Numbered from the stretch's first letter, positions 17,142-27,714 are shown. The stretch is 64,000 nucleotides of DNA from an uncultured Alphaproteobacteria bacterium (GCA_903862715.1 CAIOYY010000087.1:62001-126000), one strand, 5' to 3'. Translations and numbers: made by a program. Notes: generated by a model from the letters alone, not told the origin.

Positions 17142-18122
17142 TCAGTTGCAGGCGGCCTGCTGACGCTCGTCGCGCGCGCGCTCGGCGATCGTCGCACTTG
17201 CATTGGGATAGGTTCTCGGGAGCGCGGCAAGGGTGACGCAGCCTTCCTGTTTCTGGCCGAGGGCAAGAAGCGAGAGCCCGAGTTTGAGCATGCCTTCCGG
17301 CGCCCGCAGCGTGTCGGGATATTGCCTCAGCAGCTCGGCAAAATCGCGGGCCGCGACCTGATAATCATTGTTAACAGAATAGGCGATGTCGCCGGTCCAA
17401 TACAGCGCCTGGGCGCCCAGATCGGTATCGGGATAGGTAACCGAAAAAGCGCGAAATGCTTCGCCCGCGCGGTCATATTGCGCACGCGTCAGAAGCGCCA
17501 TCGCAGCGTCGAATTCATCCTGCGGATTTCCACCGCCAATAGGCGCACCGCCGGCAGGTGGCAACGCGAGCGAGCCGGAGGGCCCACGCGGCGGCGCATT
17601 CTGCGGTAGAGAAAGCACGCCCTCGGATGGGGCAAGCGCAAGAGCGCCGGTGGCGCCATTCGGCGCGCCCGCTCCGTCTGCCAGCGGGACCGCACCTTCG
17701 AGCGGGAAGTCCGATGACAAAGCGGCGGCGCCCTGATTGTTTTCCAAATAGTCGAGCTGATTTTGCATCCGCTCCATTTGCTGCGACATCTGATTGAGCT
17801 GATGCGTGAGTGTTTCCACATCGCCGGTGACGCGGCGGAGACCTTCTTCAATGTCGTCGAGGCGCTGGGTCGACATCTGCATGACGGGTGAGGCGCTCGG
17901 CGTGACGGGATCGCCGGCTGGGGTCACGCCATTGCGGAACAATTCGGCCTGCAGATCGCGGACATCGCGCTGCAGCCTTTGAATCTGTGTTTCGAGTTCG
18001 TCGGTGTTGCCGCCGAATATCTGCGCCTGCGCGGGTTCGTGGGACGCCGTGACAAGCGGCGCCGCCGCCAGCAGCAGGGCCATGCCGAATGCTGTTCCCT
18101 TACCTCTACGCCGATAGATCAT
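17142..18122 (-). CDS. cpoB: Tol-Pal system protein CpoB/YbgF
   Basis: A 326-residue periplasmic protein that coordinates peptidoglycan synthesis with outer-membrane constriction by binding TolA. A signal peptide (basic MIYRRRGKG, hydrophobic core, AQA) is followed by a coiled-coil trimerisation segment at about residues 38-125 (IQRLQRDVRDLQAEL; LTHQLNQMSQQMERMQNQL). A glycine/alanine/proline linker leads to a C-terminal TPR domain of about 120 residues (DEFDAAMALLTRAQYDRAGEAF). It sits right after pal, its standard place. Confidence 0.93.
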   Translation of the reverse strand: MIYRRRGKGTAFGMALLLAAAPLVTASHEPAQAQIFGGNTDELETQIQRLQRDVRDLQAELFRNGVTPAGDPVTPSASPVMQMSTQRLDDIEEGLRRVTGDVETLTHQLNQMSQQMERMQNQLDYLENNQGAAALSSDFPLEGAVPLADGAGAPNGATGALALAPSEGVLSLPQNAPPRGPSGSLALPPAGGAPIGGGNPQDEFDAAMALLTRAQYDRAGEAFRAFSVTYPDTDLGAQALYWTGDIAYSVNNDYQVAARDFAELLRQYPDTLRAPEGMLKLGLSLLALGQKQEGCVTLAALPRTYPNASATIAERARDERQQAACN

Positions 18123-18231
18123 GCGCGCCTCATTTTAAGAGAATAGCTTTGCGATTCCGGTACTATACAGAGAGTTTGTTGGAATTGAGAACGCCAGCTT
18201 CACGTTTATAACGCCCGGGGAAGAACGAGCC

Positions 18232-18272
18232 AAAAAAGAAAGGGCACCCGCGGGAAGCGAGCGCCCTTCTTT
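18232..18272 (-). terminator. Intrinsic terminator downstream of pal
   Basis: Arms AGAAAGGGC (18237-18245) and GCCCTTCT (18263-18270) form a stem with one bulge. On the minus strand the hairpin is followed by a T run, the complement of the A run at 18232-18237. It would end transcripts leaving pal and partly insulate cpoB. Confidence 0.65.
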
Positions 18273-18290
18273 ATTCTATCTGCAACAAAC

Positions 18291-18821
18291 TTACGAAGCA
18301 GCGCCGCCACGAATGGTCGAAACGCCACGACGGTTCGTCTGCCAGCAACCCTCATTCGATTCTACGCAGGTCGGACGTTCCTTGCCGTAGGAGATCGTTT
18401 CGAGGCGCGCCGCGCTCACGCCCAAGCTGACGAGATATTCGCGCACCGAGGCCGCACGGCGGGCGCCGAGAGCAAGGTTGTACTCGCGCGTACCGCGTTC
18501 GTCGGCATGACCTTCGACGGTCAGGACAACATTGGGATAGCGAGCAAGCCACTCGGCCTGACGGCCCAGCGTATCGCGATCGGTCTGGTCGAGCGTCGAA
18601 CCGTCATAATCGAAGAACACGCGGTCTCCGACATTCTGTTCGAAGTCCTGCAGACTTCCCGGAACGATGGTGGAGGTCGGAGCGTTCGGACCGGTGGGAC
18701 CCGTCGTTGTCGCCGGCGGCAGAGAGGCTTGGGGAGCTACCGGTTCTTCCGACGTACACGCTGCAAGGAAAAATACTGCACAAATGGTGGCCAGTTTGGC
18801 GCTGGCTGTGACTTTCGTCAT
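18291..18821 (-). CDS. pal: Peptidoglycan-associated lipoprotein Pal
   Basis: A 176-residue outer-membrane lipoprotein that binds peptidoglycan and TolB. The signal ends at lipobox FLAA-Cys. A Ser/Thr/Pro-rich spacer precedes the OmpA-like domain with EGHADERGTREYNLALG and RRAASVREYLVSLGV, the diaminopimelate-binding region. An upstream in-frame ATG (18836) exists, but GGAG lies inside that codon's neighbourhood, nine bases before the ATG at 18821, so 18821 is the likelier start. It lies between tolB and cpoB on the same strand. Confidence 0.96.
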   Translation of the reverse strand: MTKVTASAKLATICAVFFLAACTSEEPVAPQASLPPATTTGPTGPNAPTSTIVPGSLQDFEQNVGDRVFFDYDGSTLDQTDRDTLGRQAEWLARYPNVVLTVEGHADERGTREYNLALGARRAASVREYLVSLGVSAARLETISYGKERPTCVESNEGCWQTNRRGVSTIRGGAAS

Positions 18822-18954
18822 TGTTAACAACTCCATCGCGCGTGAGCCGAACCCGGCATAGCGCTGTGTTAGATGAATATTCGGGTACTAAACGCTTTCA
18901 CTCGCCTATGGCTGCCCCATTCGGAAGTTAGGAAGCCACATTACGAACTTGTAA

Positions 18955-20310
18955 TCATTGTATCAAGGGCGACCATGCAGGGTCCGACGCATCGCCCGGC
19001 GCTAAAACACGCCTTTCATTTCGACCTGTAACATCGACGGACCAGATCTGAGATCCTCCCCCAACTCCATTTGCGCCCGTTTGCAGGGTACGGGTGTACA
19101 TCAGAACCCGGCCATTAGGGGCCCAGGTGGGCCCCTCATCCTGCCATCCGGTGCTTAACACTCGCTCCCCCGAGCCATCGGGGCGAATCACTCCTACGCG
19201 AAACGCGCCGTCCGCGATCTTGGTAAAGGCGATCAGATCGCCACGCGGACTCCACACCGGAGTACCAGCGCGGCCATTGCCAAAACTGACCCGGCGCACA
19301 TTCGAACCGTCTGCATTCATAACATAAACTTGCTGTGACCCACCTCGATTGGACTCGAACGTGATCTGGGTACCGTCCGGCGAAAAGGAGGGAGCGGTGT
19401 CGATACCGGGATCATTTGTGAGCCGACGCGAAGTGCGGGTCGCCAAATCCATTATATAAATATCCGAATTGCCGTTGTTCTCAAGCGCCATAACGACGCT
19501 ATTTCCGTTCGGCGAAAAGCGCGGCGAAAATGTCATATTGGGGAAGTTGCCGAGCATCTCCTGACGCCCGGTTTCCAGATCGAACAGGTAAACCCGCGGG
19601 CGATCATTGATGTACGACATATAGGCGATCATCTGCGCCGTCGGATTGAAGCGCGGCGTCAGGACCAGATAGTCCCCTTGAGTCAGGAAGACAGGGTTTG
19701 CCCCGTCCTGATCCATCACCGCAAGACGCTTACGCCGGTCGAGACCGGGCCCGCTTTCGGCAATGAACACGATACGGGTATCGAAATAGCCCGCTTCGCC
19801 GGTAATGCGCTGATAGATGGCGTCCGACACCAGATGGGCGATGCGGCGCCAGTTTTCCGGGGTCGCGGTGTATTGCAGGCCGATCATCTGCTCTTCGCCG
19901 AAAATGTCCCAAAGGCGGAAATCGACCCGGAGGCGGCCGTCCGGCTGCACGGTGGCCTGCCCGGTCACGAGACCTTGCGCTTGGATGATACGCCAGTCGC
20001 CGAAACGCGGCGGCACATTGATATCGGTAATGTTTTCAATGAACGACGTCGGCGCGAGCGGACGGAAAAGCCCTGAGCGCTCGAGGTCGGCCCGCACTAC
20101 ATTGGCGACATCCGCGCCCATCCGGGACGCATCGGGATTGATGCCGATGAAATCCGGAATGGCGATGGGAAGCGGCTCCGACACGCCTTCATCGACACGC
20201 ACTTCCAGCGCGGCATGTGCCACAGGCGCGGCAAGGAGGGACGCGGCGAATGCCACTGGTCCCAGCCATCTGCGAATAAAGGAGGATTTTCTGAGGAGCA
20301 TCTGTGTCAC
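18955..20310 (-). CDS. tolB: Tol-Pal system beta-propeller protein TolB
   Basis: A 451-residue periplasmic protein that links Pal to the TolA-driven inner-membrane motor. A signal peptide ends near [12 protein letters not shown]. An N-terminal alpha/beta domain follows, then a six-bladed propeller with repeated WD40-like PD40 units ([54 protein letters not shown]). It lies between tolA and pal. A second ATG three codons in is possible. Confidence 0.96.
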   Translation of the reverse strand: MTQMLLRKSSFIRRWLGPVAFAASLLAAPVAHAALEVRVDEGVSEPLPIAIPDFIGINPDASRMGADVANVVRADLERSGLFRPLAPTSFIENITDINVPPRFGDWRIIQAQGLVTGQATVQPDGRLRVDFRLWDIFGEEQMIGLQYTATPENWRRIAHLVSDAIYQRITGEAGYFDTRIVFIAESGPGLDRRKRLAVMDQDGANPVFLTQGDYLVLTPRFNPTAQMIAYMSYINDRPRVYLFDLETGRQEMLGNFPNMTFSPRFSPNGNSVVMALENNGNSDIYIMDLATRTSRRLTNDPGIDTAPSFSPDGTQITFESNRGGSQQVYVMNADGSNVRRVSFGNGRAGTPVWSPRGDLIAFTKIADGAFRVGVIRPDGSGERVLSTGWQDEGPTWAPNGRVLMYTRTLQTGANGVGGGSQIWSVDVTGRNERRVLAPGDASDPAWSPLIQ

Positions 20311-20341
20311 CTTCGACTTGTCGCTATGTTAACGCGTGGGC

Positions 20342-21193
20342 TCAGCGTCCGGCCATCTTTGTGGGATCAAATGTAACGATGATTTCGCGCCATTCCGCAT
20401 ATTGATCGGTGGGCAGGCCGCGGTAGGGCGCACAAATATTGACCGCGCGTAAGGCGGCTTCCGCGGCCGCGCGCAAATAAGCATTTCCAGCCATCGCAGC
20501 GCGGGTCTCAGCGGTGAGTTGCGGCGCGCGGGCCAGTTCACCACTTGGAGCAAGATAGAACGTAACGCCCACAAACAGTTCTTCGGCGTTGGGAGCGCCC
20601 GCCGGGAAGTTCCAGCATTCTCTCATTTGGGACATAATAGCGTCGCGTAAATTCATCGTCATCGCGCTTTGGTCGCCGATGCCGCGGCGCGGCGCTTCGG
20701 CCACAGGCGCCGATTGCGGTGTAGCGGCGCGTGGCGCGCGGTTATCGAGAAGCGCGATAACGGAATCGAGATCGAATTCTTCCTCGGGCTCCGGGGCCGG
20801 TTTTTCACGGGGCGCGGGACTAGGCGGGGTGGGAGCGGGCGGCGGCTCAGGTTCGGGCTCCGCTTGCGCCACTTCCTCGGGTTCCGGCTCGGGCAGCGCC
20901 TCGGGCTCGGGCTCAGGTTGCGGCTCGGGCGGCGGCGGCGTCATTTCCGCCAGCTGAATATCCATATCGGGGTCGATCGTCGGCACCACCGCCTCGACAG
21001 GTGTCGGGGTCGGCTGCGGAGGGGGCTCGCGCACCGCCGCCTGGATGTTCGTCGCCTCGGCGATGGTGATGAGCTCGACCGGTACGGAAGGCGGCGCTTC
21101 TTCGCTTAGTCGCAAGGCACTGGGCCAAGTGACCATCGCAGCGCCGATCACTCCGAGGTGGAGCGCGGCCGATACAATGATGCCTTTGCGCAT
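20342..21193 (-). CDS. tolA: TolA, cell-envelope integrity protein
   Basis: A 283-residue protein that transmits proton-motive energy from TolQR to Pal. One N-terminal membrane helix (residues 5-24) is followed by a long, highly charged Glu/Pro-rich spacer (repeated EPEPE and PEPEP around residues 85-135) instead of the helical Ala/Lys domain of E. coli TolA. The C-terminal domain resembles TolA/TonB C-terminal folds (MRECWNFPAGAP; FVGVTFYLAPSGEL; ALRAVNICAPY). It is placed between tolR and tolB, which settles the assignment over TonB. Confidence 0.9.
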   Translation of the reverse strand: MRKGIIVSAALHLGVIGAAMVTWPSALRLSEEAPPSVPVELITIAEATNIQAAVREPPPQPTPTPVEAVVPTIDPDMDIQLAEMTPPPPEPQPEPEPEALPEPEPEEVAQAEPEPEPPPAPTPPSPAPREKPAPEPEEEFDLDSVIALLDNRAPRAATPQSAPVAEAPRRGIGDQSAMTMNLRDAIMSQMRECWNFPAGAPNAEELFVGVTFYLAPSGELARAPQLTAETRAAMAGNAYLRAAAEAALRAVNICAPYRGLPTDQYAEWREIIVTFDPTKMAGR

Positions 21194-21200
21194 GTCGCCT

Positions 21201-21665
21201 TCATCTCTGTGGAATATCCTCGCCCTGATTCACCAGCCCGATGCGGGTGAACCCGGCCGAACTCAATAGCCCCATCACTTCTGCGACCTTGCCATATTCG
21301 ACGGTTCTATCGCCGCGCACGAAGACGCGCTGGTCGTAACCGTTCTCTGCGATGGCCTGGAGGCGCGGTACCAGCTCCTCGATCACCACCGGCGTATCCT
21401 GAAGAAAAATCTGTCCGGAGCTATCGATAGACACCGCCAAAGGTTCGGCATCCTGACCGAGCGCGGGCGCGCGCGTCTGAGGCAGATCGACGGGAACGCC
21501 TACGGTCAGAAGCGGCGCGGTCACCATAAACACGATCAGAAGCACGAGCATCACGTCCACGAACGGCGTGACGTTGATGTCGCCCATCGGACGCGAATGG
21601 CGTCCACGGCCGCGCCCTCGACCGCGCGCGGATTTTCGCGTTCCGGTGTCGAGCGCAATTCCCAT
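21201..21665 (-). CDS. tolR: TolR, ExbD/TolR-family motor subunit
   Basis: A 154-residue inner-membrane protein with one membrane helix (about residues 33-52) carrying the proton-path aspartate in INVTPFVDVMLVLLIVFMV. The C-terminal periplasmic domain binds peptidoglycan in the family. The N-terminus is very arginine/glycine rich (GRGRGRGRHSRP). Its start overlaps the tolQ stop by one base (TGATG), a classic coupling. Confidence 0.94.
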   Translation of the reverse strand: MGIALDTGTRKSARGRGRGRGRHSRPMGDINVTPFVDVMLVLLIVFMVTAPLLTVGVPVDLPQTRAPALGQDAEPLAVSIDSSGQIFLQDTPVVIEELVPRLQAIAENGYDQRVFVRGDRTVEYGKVAEVMGLLSSAGFTRIGLVNQGEDIPQR

Positions 21666-22558
21666 CAGCGGGCCCTTTCGTCGAATTGCCGCGAAAGGAA
21701 CGCGGAGAATTCGTCGGCGAAGGAATCGAGACGGCCCGAATAGCGGCTCACCTCACCTTGAAAGCGGTTATAGGCGACAACCGCCGGGATGGCGGCGAGA
21801 AGCCCCAGCGCGGTGGCAAACAACGCCTCGGCGATGCCGGGGGCCACGACCGCCAGCGTCGTATCCTGACGCACCGCGATGGCCTGAAAGGAATTCATAA
21901 TGCCCCAGACGGTACCGAAAAGACCGACAAACGGCGCGGTGGCGCCGACCGTTGCGAGGTAATTGAGCCCGCGCTCCATCTTGTCCATTTCCCGCTGCAT
22001 GGAGACATTCATGGCGAGTTCGACGCGATCCTTCACGCCGGCAAGATTGGTGCTTTTTTCGAAAGAGCGTTTCCATTCGCGCAGAGCGGCAACGAAAACC
22101 GCTGCCATGGGCTGATCAGGACGGGACGAATACTGGGCGTACAGATCATCGAGCGACCGTCCCGACCAGAAATTCTGCTCAAAATTCTTGGTGCGGCGAT
22201 TCAGGCCCGAAAAGGCGAGTGCCTTGTCGAAGATCAGAACCCACGACCAGAACGAGGCGAGAATGAGGAGGACCATCACCGCCTTCACGACCCAGTCGGC
22301 GCGGGCGAAAAGACCGAGCGGAGTGAAGGTCTGCTCGATCTCGCTCTGTTCGCCGACGAATTCCTGCTGAACCTCACCAACCGGCGCCGCAAGCGTTCCA
22401 CCTTCGGCGGGACCACCGCTCGGCGCGGCCACAGGGGCGGCGCCTTCCTGACGCGGGACGGTTTGAATTTGCGCTTCGGCGGAACTGACGCCCGCAGCTG
22501 AAGCCAGGATAAGGAACAACGCCGTCAACGCCGCGGCGCGCATACGCATCACAATCAT
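21665..22558 (-). CDS. tolQ: TolQ, MotA/TolQ/ExbB-family motor subunit with extended N-terminus
   Basis: The 297-residue protein is longer than the usual 220-230. It begins with a signal-peptide-like segment (ALTALFLILASAAGVSSAEA) and about 50 residues rich in Pro/Ala/Gly before the conserved part. The membrane helices of the family follow (ADWVVKAVMVLLILASFWSW; NYLATVGATAPFVGLFGTVWG; AEALFATALGLLAAIPAVVAYN). The extension would face the periplasm. The gene heads tolQRAB-pal-cpoB and has a 202-base upstream gap that likely holds the operon promoter. Confidence 0.93.
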   Translation of the reverse strand: MIVMRMRAAALTALFLILASAAGVSSAEAQIQTVPRQEGAAPVAAPSGGPAEGGTLAAPVGEVQQEFVGEQSEIEQTFTPLGLFARADWVVKAVMVLLILASFWSWVLIFDKALAFSGLNRRTKNFEQNFWSGRSLDDLYAQYSSRPDQPMAAVFVAALREWKRSFEKSTNLAGVKDRVELAMNVSMQREMDKMERGLNYLATVGATAPFVGLFGTVWGIMNSFQAIAVRQDTTLAVVAPGIAEALFATALGLLAAIPAVVAYNRFQGEVSRYSGRLDSFADEFSAFLSRQFDERAR

Positions 22559-22760
22559 CTACGAACCTTTGGGACGGCCAGTGGAACGCGCCCGCTGTAA
22601 TGGATTGAGGCTTTACGGCCCCGCTCCTCGGTTATCATAAAGTCCACTCAAACATGGCGTAATTTTGTTCCATACGAGTCCCATGTCTGACCATTAACGC
22701 TTGAGACGCCTAGGTTTTCCCCAGATCGACCGAATCTTCTACTTACACTTCCTCACCTAT

Positions 22761-23216
22761 CTAGTCTTCCAGGAACGCTTGAAGCGCGGCGGCAATCGGC
22801 GACGGAATGCGCCGTGGTCTGCCCTCCAGCGTGATGACGCAAACCTCAACCTCGGCTTCGGTAAGCCGATCAGACCCACGCCATAGTGATTGGCGAAGAC
22901 GCATGCGCACGCCCGTTACCTCGCGAACCTCGGTTTTGACAGTGACGGCCTCATCGACCCGCGCCGGCTTCGCATAATCGATGGTCAGACGGCGCACGGC
23001 CCATACCAGCGGCTCTTCCGCTTCCAGCATGCCCTGATGACGAAGGCCGGCAGCGCGAAGAAATTCGGAGCGCCCGCGCTCCATGAACCGCAGATATCCC
23101 GCATGATAAACGACGCCCGAAAGATCGGTGTCCTCGTAATAGATACGGACGGGAAAGACGAAGGCCTTGCCCTCGAACCAGCCCGTGGAGGGTTCGCGCG
23201 CGTCAGCCTTCGTCAT
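22761..23216 (-). CDS. ybgC: YbgC-type acyl-CoA thioesterase (Tol-Pal associated)
   Basis: A 151-residue single hot-dog-domain protein. The family signature is [28 protein letters not shown] at about residues 25-52, with catalytic Asp in EDTDLSG and the conserved Tyr-His. YbgC proteins hydrolyse short acyl-CoA thioesters and sit upstream of tolQ in many proteobacteria, as here. Its start overlaps the ruvB 3' end by 14 bases, so it is probably co-transcribed with ruvCAB. Confidence 0.93.
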   Translation of the reverse strand: MTKADAREPSTGWFEGKAFVFPVRIYYEDTDLSGVVYHAGYLRFMERGRSEFLRAAGLRHQGMLEAEEPLVWAVRRLTIDYAKPARVDEAVTVKTEVREVTGVRMRLRQSLWRGSDRLTEAEVEVCVITLEGRPRRIPSPIAAALQAFLED

Positions 23217-24303
23217 CGCCGAACAATACGTCCTGAGAGGGTGGGCGGTGGGCGTCGGGCAATCCGAGATGGAGATAGGCCTGACGCGTCAGCATGCGCC
23301 CGCGCGGCGTGCGCTGCACGAAGCTTTGCTGAATGAGATAGGGCTCCACAATGTCCTCGATGGCGTCGCGCGGCTCGCCAAGCGCCGCTGCCAGCGTTTC
23401 GATGCCGACCGGACCGCCATTGAAGCCTTGCGCCATCAGCGTGAGGTAACGCCGGTCGAAGGCATCGAGCCCGCGCTTGTCGACTTCAAGACGCGCCAGC
23501 GCCGCATCGGCAATCGCTTCGTCAACTTCCCCGCGTTTCGCCACCGCCGCGAAATCGCGCACGCGTTTCAGCAGCCGACCTGCAATGCGCGGCGTGCCGC
23601 GCGAACGGCGGGCAATTTCCGTGGCGCCGCCTTTGGTCAGGGATAGCGAGAGGACCCGTGCCGCACGGGTGACGATATCGACGAGTTCATCGGTCTCGTA
23701 GAAATTGAGCCGCACCGGAATGCCAAAGCGGTCGCGCAGCGGCGTGGTCAAAAGACCTGATCGGGTGGTGGCGCCGACCAGCGTGAAAGGCGCCAGCTGG
23801 ATTTTGACCGAACGCGCGGAAGGCCCTTCGCCGATAATGAGGTCGAGCTCGAAATCCTCCATCGCCGGGTAGAGAATTTCCTCGACCGCCGGATTGAGGC
23901 GGTGAATTTCATCGATGAAAAGAACATCGCGCGGTTCGAGATTGGTCAGAAGCGCCGCGAGATCGCCGGCGCGGGCGAGAACCGGACCCGAGGTGGAGCG
24001 AAAGCCCACGCCGAGTTCGCGCGATACAATCTGCGCCAGTGTGGTCTTCCCGAGACCCGGAGGGCCCGAGAAAAGAACGTGATCCAGCGGTTCGCCACGT
24101 GTTTTGGCGGCTTCGATGAATATCGAGAGATTTTCCCGCGCCTGCGCCTGACCCACGAAATCGCATAAACGCTTGGGACGCAACGAGCTGTCCATATCGT
24201 CGTCCTCATTTTCGTGAGGCGTGACGAGGCGCGTGATGTCGGAACCGCCGACGGAGTTCGTATCGGCAACGGATTTTCCGGATTTCGGTCTGGGGCCCGC
24301 CAT
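23203..24303 (-). CDS. ruvB: Holliday junction helicase RuvB
   Basis: The 366-residue AAA+ motor drives branch migration with RuvA. Walker A is GPPGLGKT at residues 80-87, Walker B is [12 protein letters not shown], and the arginine-finger/sensor region is [17 protein letters not shown]. The C-terminal winged helix contains [16 protein letters not shown]. An N-terminal extension of about 36 residues precedes the usual [16 protein letters not shown], whose ATG at 24195 is an alternative start. The longer start at 24303 lies seven bases from the ruvA stop and is favoured by spacing. Confidence 0.96.
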   Translation of the reverse strand: MAGPRPKSGKSVADTNSVGGSDITRLVTPHENEDDDMDSSLRPKRLCDFVGQAQARENLSIFIEAAKTRGEPLDHVLFSGPPGLGKTTLAQIVSRELGVGFRSTSGPVLARAGDLAALLTNLEPRDVLFIDEIHRLNPAVEEILYPAMEDFELDLIIGEGPSARSVKIQLAPFTLVGATTRSGLLTTPLRDRFGIPVRLNFYETDELVDIVTRAARVLSLSLTKGGATEIARRSRGTPRIAGRLLKRVRDFAAVAKRGEVDEAIADAALARLEVDKRGLDAFDRRYLTLMAQGFNGGPVGIETLAAALGEPRDAIEDIVEPYLIQQSFVQRTPRGRMLTRQAYLHLGLPDAHRPPSQDVLFGDDEG

Positions 24304-24310
24304 TATCGTC

Positions 24311-24934
24311 TCACTTCGCGAGAAGCCGCAGGGATTCGCGGATCAGAACGTCGAGCGCCGGTGCGCCACGGCCTTCAGATTCGCTGTTCTGGCCGGCGCG
24401 CGCCACCGCTTCGGCAGCGGCCATCTGAGAGTACCCAAGCTTCATCAACGCCCCAATGGCATCGCTCTCGACGGGGTGCGGCATGTCGATGACCGGCGCT
24501 GTACCGCCGGTTTCCGCGCGACGCTGCAACAAAACGGCCGGCGCCTTGTCCTTCAGCTCTGTAACGATGCGCGTAGCGAGCTTGGGACCCACGCCCTGTG
24601 CGCGCCCCACAACGGTTTTGTCGCCGAGCACTATACTGCGCTCGAGATCGGAAATCTTAACCGCGCCGAGAACGCCCAGGGCCACGCGGGCGCCCACGCC
24701 CTGCACCGTTTGCAAGAGGCGAAACCATTCGCGTTCGCCGTCGGAGAAAAACCCATACAGGCGGATCGCATCGTCGGAGACCTTGGTTTCGACGAGGAGC
24801 GCAGCGCTTGCGCCCACGACGAGACGCGCAAGCGTCGCGGACGAGCACTGCACCAGATAGCCGACGCCGCCGACATCGATGATGACGTGGTCGGTTCCGA
24901 TCGAATCGATTTTCCCGGTGAGCTTCCCGATCAT
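24311..24934 (-). CDS. ruvA: Holliday junction DNA-binding protein RuvA
   Basis: A 207-residue protein that binds four-way junctions as a tetramer and recruits RuvB. It has the N-terminal OB-fold ([20 protein letters not shown]), tandem helix-hairpin-helix motifs ([36 protein letters not shown]) and a C-terminal three-helix domain that contacts RuvB ([19 protein letters not shown]). It overlaps ruvC by four bases (ATGA). Confidence 0.96.
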   Translation of the reverse strand: MIGKLTGKIDSIGTDHVIIDVGGVGYLVQCSSATLARLVVGASAALLVETKVSDDAIRLYGFFSDGEREWFRLLQTVQGVGARVALGVLGAVKISDLERSIVLGDKTVVGRAQGVGPKLATRIVTELKDKAPAVLLQRRAETGGTAPVIDMPHPVESDAIGALMKLGYSQMAAAEAVARAGQNSESEGRGAPALDVLIRESLRLLAK

Positions 24935-25446
24935 CGCGCGAGGGCCGCCGCGATCCGCGCATTGGTGCGAGACAGATGGGCATGGGCGATGGCGCAGGCC
25001 AGCGCGTCGGAGGAATCCGTCGCTGCGATTACAACATTCGGCAGCAGCCGCCGCACCATCGCTTCGACCTGGTCCTTGCCGGCATGGCCGACACCGACCA
25101 CCGATTTCTTGATGTGGTTCGGGGCATATTCCGCTATCTCGACGCCTGCTTCCGCCGCCACCAGCAGCGCGATGGCGCGAGCATGACCGAGTTTCAGCGC
25201 AGCGGAAGGGTCCTTGGCCACGAAAGCCTGCTCGACCGCGACCGCATGCGGCGCGTGCATGCGCAAGACTTCGGCGAGACCGCGATGGAGAAGAAGGAGA
25301 CGCTCACCTAGCGACAGCGTAGATTTCGTCGGGATGACGCCATTGGCGAGATGAACGAGCTTCACGCCCGTAATCGAGATCATTCCCCAACCCGTGCGGG
25401 TCAGCCCGGGATCGAGCCCGAGTATGCGAATCGCGCGCTCCGACAT
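24931..25446 (-). CDS. ruvC: Holliday junction resolvase RuvC
   Basis: A 171-residue RNase-H-fold nuclease that cuts junctions symmetrically. The first catalytic aspartate is in ILGLDPGLTRTGWG, a glutamate is in VAVEQAFVAKDPSAALKLG, and the C-terminal acidic residues are in TDSSDALACAIAHAH. It starts the ruvCAB run, 47 bases after yebC on the same strand, the conserved order. Confidence 0.96.
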   Translation of the reverse strand: MSERAIRILGLDPGLTRTGWGMISITGVKLVHLANGVIPTKSTLSLGERLLLLHRGLAEVLRMHAPHAVAVEQAFVAKDPSAALKLGHARAIALLVAAEAGVEIAEYAPNHIKKSVVGVGHAGKDQVEAMVRRLLPNVVIAATDSSDALACAIAHAHLSRTNARIAAALAR

Positions 25447-25493
25447 GGCAAATCCGTAGCGCCGAATGGCTACGCTGACCAGCCTTCAAGGCC

Positions 25494-26243
25494 TTAGGCC
25501 GCCGACAGTTTTTCCATCAGCGCGTCGGACAGCTCGTAATTCGCATAGACATTCTGGACGTCGTCATGGTCGTCGAGGACATCGAGCAGCTTCGTCAGCG
25601 TTTCGCCGGCATCGTCGGGAACCTGAACGATATTGGTCGGCTTCCAGAGAATTTTCGCGCTCAAGGGATCGCCGAGTTTCGCTTCCAGCGCTTCACGGAC
25701 AGACGCGAAATCCTCGATGGCACAGAGGAATTCATGCCCGTCTTCGTCGGACAGACATTCATTCGCGCCTACTTCGATGGCGGTTTCCAGCATCGCCTCG
25801 GCATCGCCTTTGGCGAGCGGATACATGACCGAAGCCACATGGTCGAACTGAAACGACACCGAACCGGTTTCCCCAAGCGCCCCGCTATATTTCGAGAAGG
25901 CGGCGCGAACGTCCGAGGCCGTACGGTTGCGATTGTCGGTCAGGGCTTCAACAATAATGGCGACGCCGCCGGGCCCGCGGCCCTCATAGCGCACTTCTTC
26001 GTAATTCTCGGCGTCCCCGCCCAGGGCTTTTTTCACCGCGCGCTCGATCACGTCCTTCGACATGCTCTGGGCCTTGGCGGCGATAATGGCGGCCCTCAGA
26101 CGCGGGTTATGAGCGGGATCGGGCAGGCCCATCTTGGCTGCGACCGTGATTTCACGGCTGAGCTTGGAAAAGAGCTTGGAGCGCTGGGCGTCCTGCTTGC
26201 CCTTCCGGAACATGATGTTTTTGAATTGGGAATGACCGGCCAT
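25494..26243 (-). CDS. yebC: YebC/PmpR-family protein
   Basis: A 249-residue member of the YebC family (TACO1-like), described as transcriptional regulators and more recently as translation factors for polyproline stretches. The conserved opening [20 protein letters not shown] sets the start at 26243. [29 protein letters not shown] is the central signature, here in residues of domain II. The frame stays open upstream to 26651 but without homology. The gene heads yebC-ruvCAB. An efp gene, whose product also relieves polyproline stalling, lies 10 kb away. Confidence 0.95.
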   Translation of the reverse strand: MAGHSQFKNIMFRKGKQDAQRSKLFSKLSREITVAAKMGLPDPAHNPRLRAAIIAAKAQSMSKDVIERAVKKALGGDAENYEEVRYEGRGPGGVAIIVEALTDNRNRTASDVRAAFSKYSGALGETGSVSFQFDHVASVMYPLAKGDAEAMLETAIEVGANECLSDEDGHEFLCAIEDFASVREALEAKLGDPLSAKILWKPTNIVQVPDDAGETLTKLLDVLDDHDDVQNVYANYELSDALMEKLSAA

Positions 26244-26508
26244 GGCGTTATTCGCGCTTTTGCTTCGGCGCTGAAATAGACGGGCCCGGCCCGCCAGTTC
26301 AAGGGGGCGGACAGCGCGCCGCCCCGAAGTCCCCTCAAACAGGCCGTCACCGCCCCCTCGTTCCCCCCTGCGACATCTTGCGACGGACTCGCAAATTATC
26401 GTCTGTGACCCATTGCTTTTAATTGGAATAATTATAATGTGCAGTTCGACAGCAGGACGGAGCGGCTCGAAAGCTTCGTCCCTTGGAAGCCCTTTTGGAG
26501 TGTTGAGT

Positions 26509-27051
26509 ATGTTGAATGTTGGCGAAAAATTTCCCGAATACGCCCTGCAAGGCGTCGTTTCCACCGATCCGAAGACGGCCTTCAAGGCCTTCCAGTCCAG
26601 CGATGACGCCGGAAAATGGAAAGTCTTCTTCTTCTGGCCGAAGGACTTCACCTTCGTATGCCCGACCGAAATCGCCGCCTTCGGTAAATTGAACGGTGAA
26701 TTTCAGGATCGCGACACGGCGCTTTATGGCGCCTCGACGGATACGGAATTCGTGCATCTCGCCTGGCGGCAGAATCATAGCGATCTGAAGGATCTGCCCT
26801 TTCCAATGCTGGCCGATGTGAAGCGCGAGCTTACGACCGCGCTCGGCATTCTCGACAAGAATGAGGGCGTCGCCCAGCGCGCCACCTTCATCGTCGATCC
26901 TGAAGGCATCGTGCGCTTTGTGTATGTCACCGATCTTTCCGTTGGTCGCAATCCGCAGGAAGTCCTGCGCGTGCTCGACGCGCTGCAAACCGACGAACTT
27001 TGCCCCTGCAACTGGCAGAAGGGTGAAGAGGTGTTGAAACCGGCGGCCTAA
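26509..27051 (+). CDS. ahpC: Alkyl hydroperoxide reductase AhpC (peroxiredoxin)
   Basis: A 180-residue thiol peroxidase that reduces hydrogen and organic peroxides. The peroxidatic cysteine is Cys51 in [14 protein letters not shown]; resolving cysteines are in the C-terminal [13 protein letters not shown] (Cys165 and Cys167). It belongs to the AhpC type served by AhpD, encoded 86 bases downstream. The start at 26509 begins [15 protein letters not shown]; an upstream in-frame opening from 26413 lacks homology. The 265-base gap to divergent yebC holds an AT-rich stretch near 26417-26440 that could be its promoter. I see no clear OxyR site. Confidence 0.95.
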   Translation: MLNVGEKFPEYALQGVVSTDPKTAFKAFQSSDDAGKWKVFFFWPKDFTFVCPTEIAAFGKLNGEFQDRDTALYGASTDTEFVHLAWRQNHSDLKDLPFPMLADVKRELTTALGILDKNEGVAQRATFIVDPEGIVRFVYVTDLSVGRNPQEVLRVLDALQTDELCPCNWQKGEEVLKPAA

Positions 27052-27137
27052 CCGCCAATGGGGCGCGCGTTTCTTCGCGTCTCTCCCCCGATAGCAGGCG
27101 GAGGAGCGCGCGCCAATTTCTTTAGGAGCATCGTGAC

Positions 27138-27698
27138 ATGTCGTTAGAGACGCTGAAACAGAATCTGCCGGAATACGCCAAGGACCTGAAACTGAATCTG
27201 TCTTCGCTGGCGAGCGAAACCTTGCTCAGCGAACAGCAGCGCGCCGGCACCTTTGTCGTATCCGCACTGGCCTCGCGCCACGCGGGAACGATTCAGGCCA
27301 TCCTCGCCGAATTCGGACCGAAGCTTTCGGCCGAGGCCATGACGGCCGCGCGCGCCGCAGCCTCGATCATGGGCATGAACAATATTTATTACCGCTTCAC
27401 GCATCTGGCTTCTTCGCCCGACTACAGGACACTGCCGGCAAAACTGCGCATGAACGTGATCGGAAAACCGGGCGTCGAGAAGGCGGATTTCGAACTCTGG
27501 TCGCTGGCGGTGTCCGCCATCAATGGCTGCGGCATGTGCATCGACTCACATGAAAAAGTTCTGCGTCATGCCGGCATGACGGCGGAGCAGATTCAGGCCG
27601 CAGTACGGATCGCTTCCGTGGTGCATGCGGTGGCAGCGACGCTCGAAGGCGAAGCCGTGGCACAAATCGTAGCGCAGGAATTTCAGGGCGCGGCGTAG
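27138..27698 (+). CDS. ahpD: Alkylhydroperoxidase AhpD
   Basis: A 186-residue all-helical protein of the carboxymuconolactone-decarboxylase/AhpD fold. The redox centre is [10 protein letters not shown] with Cys131, Cys134 and His138. AhpD passes electrons to AhpC, in Mycobacterium through lipoylated dihydrolipoamide acyltransferase; that route is family knowledge, not seen here. It follows ahpC and is preceded by GGAG at about 27124. The two form a peroxide-detoxifying operon. Confidence 0.95.
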   Translation: MSLETLKQNLPEYAKDLKLNLSSLASETLLSEQQRAGTFVVSALASRHAGTIQAILAEFGPKLSAEAMTAARAAASIMGMNNIYYRFTHLASSPDYRTLPAKLRMNVIGKPGVEKADFELWSLAVSAINGCGMCIDSHEKVLRHAGMTAEQIQAAVRIASVVHAVAATLEGEAVAQIVAQEFQGAA

Positions 27699-27714
27699 CA
27701 CTGAAGGCTGATGC

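Noticed and set aside
26400..26460. OxyR or Fur/Irr site before ahpC
   Set aside because: The stretch around 26417-26445 is AT-rich but does not match a spaced, symmetric consensus well enough to claim.
26244..26651. N-terminal extension of yebC
   Set aside because: The open frame continues upstream, but YebC proteins begin MAGHSQF and the extra segment is antisense to ahpC.
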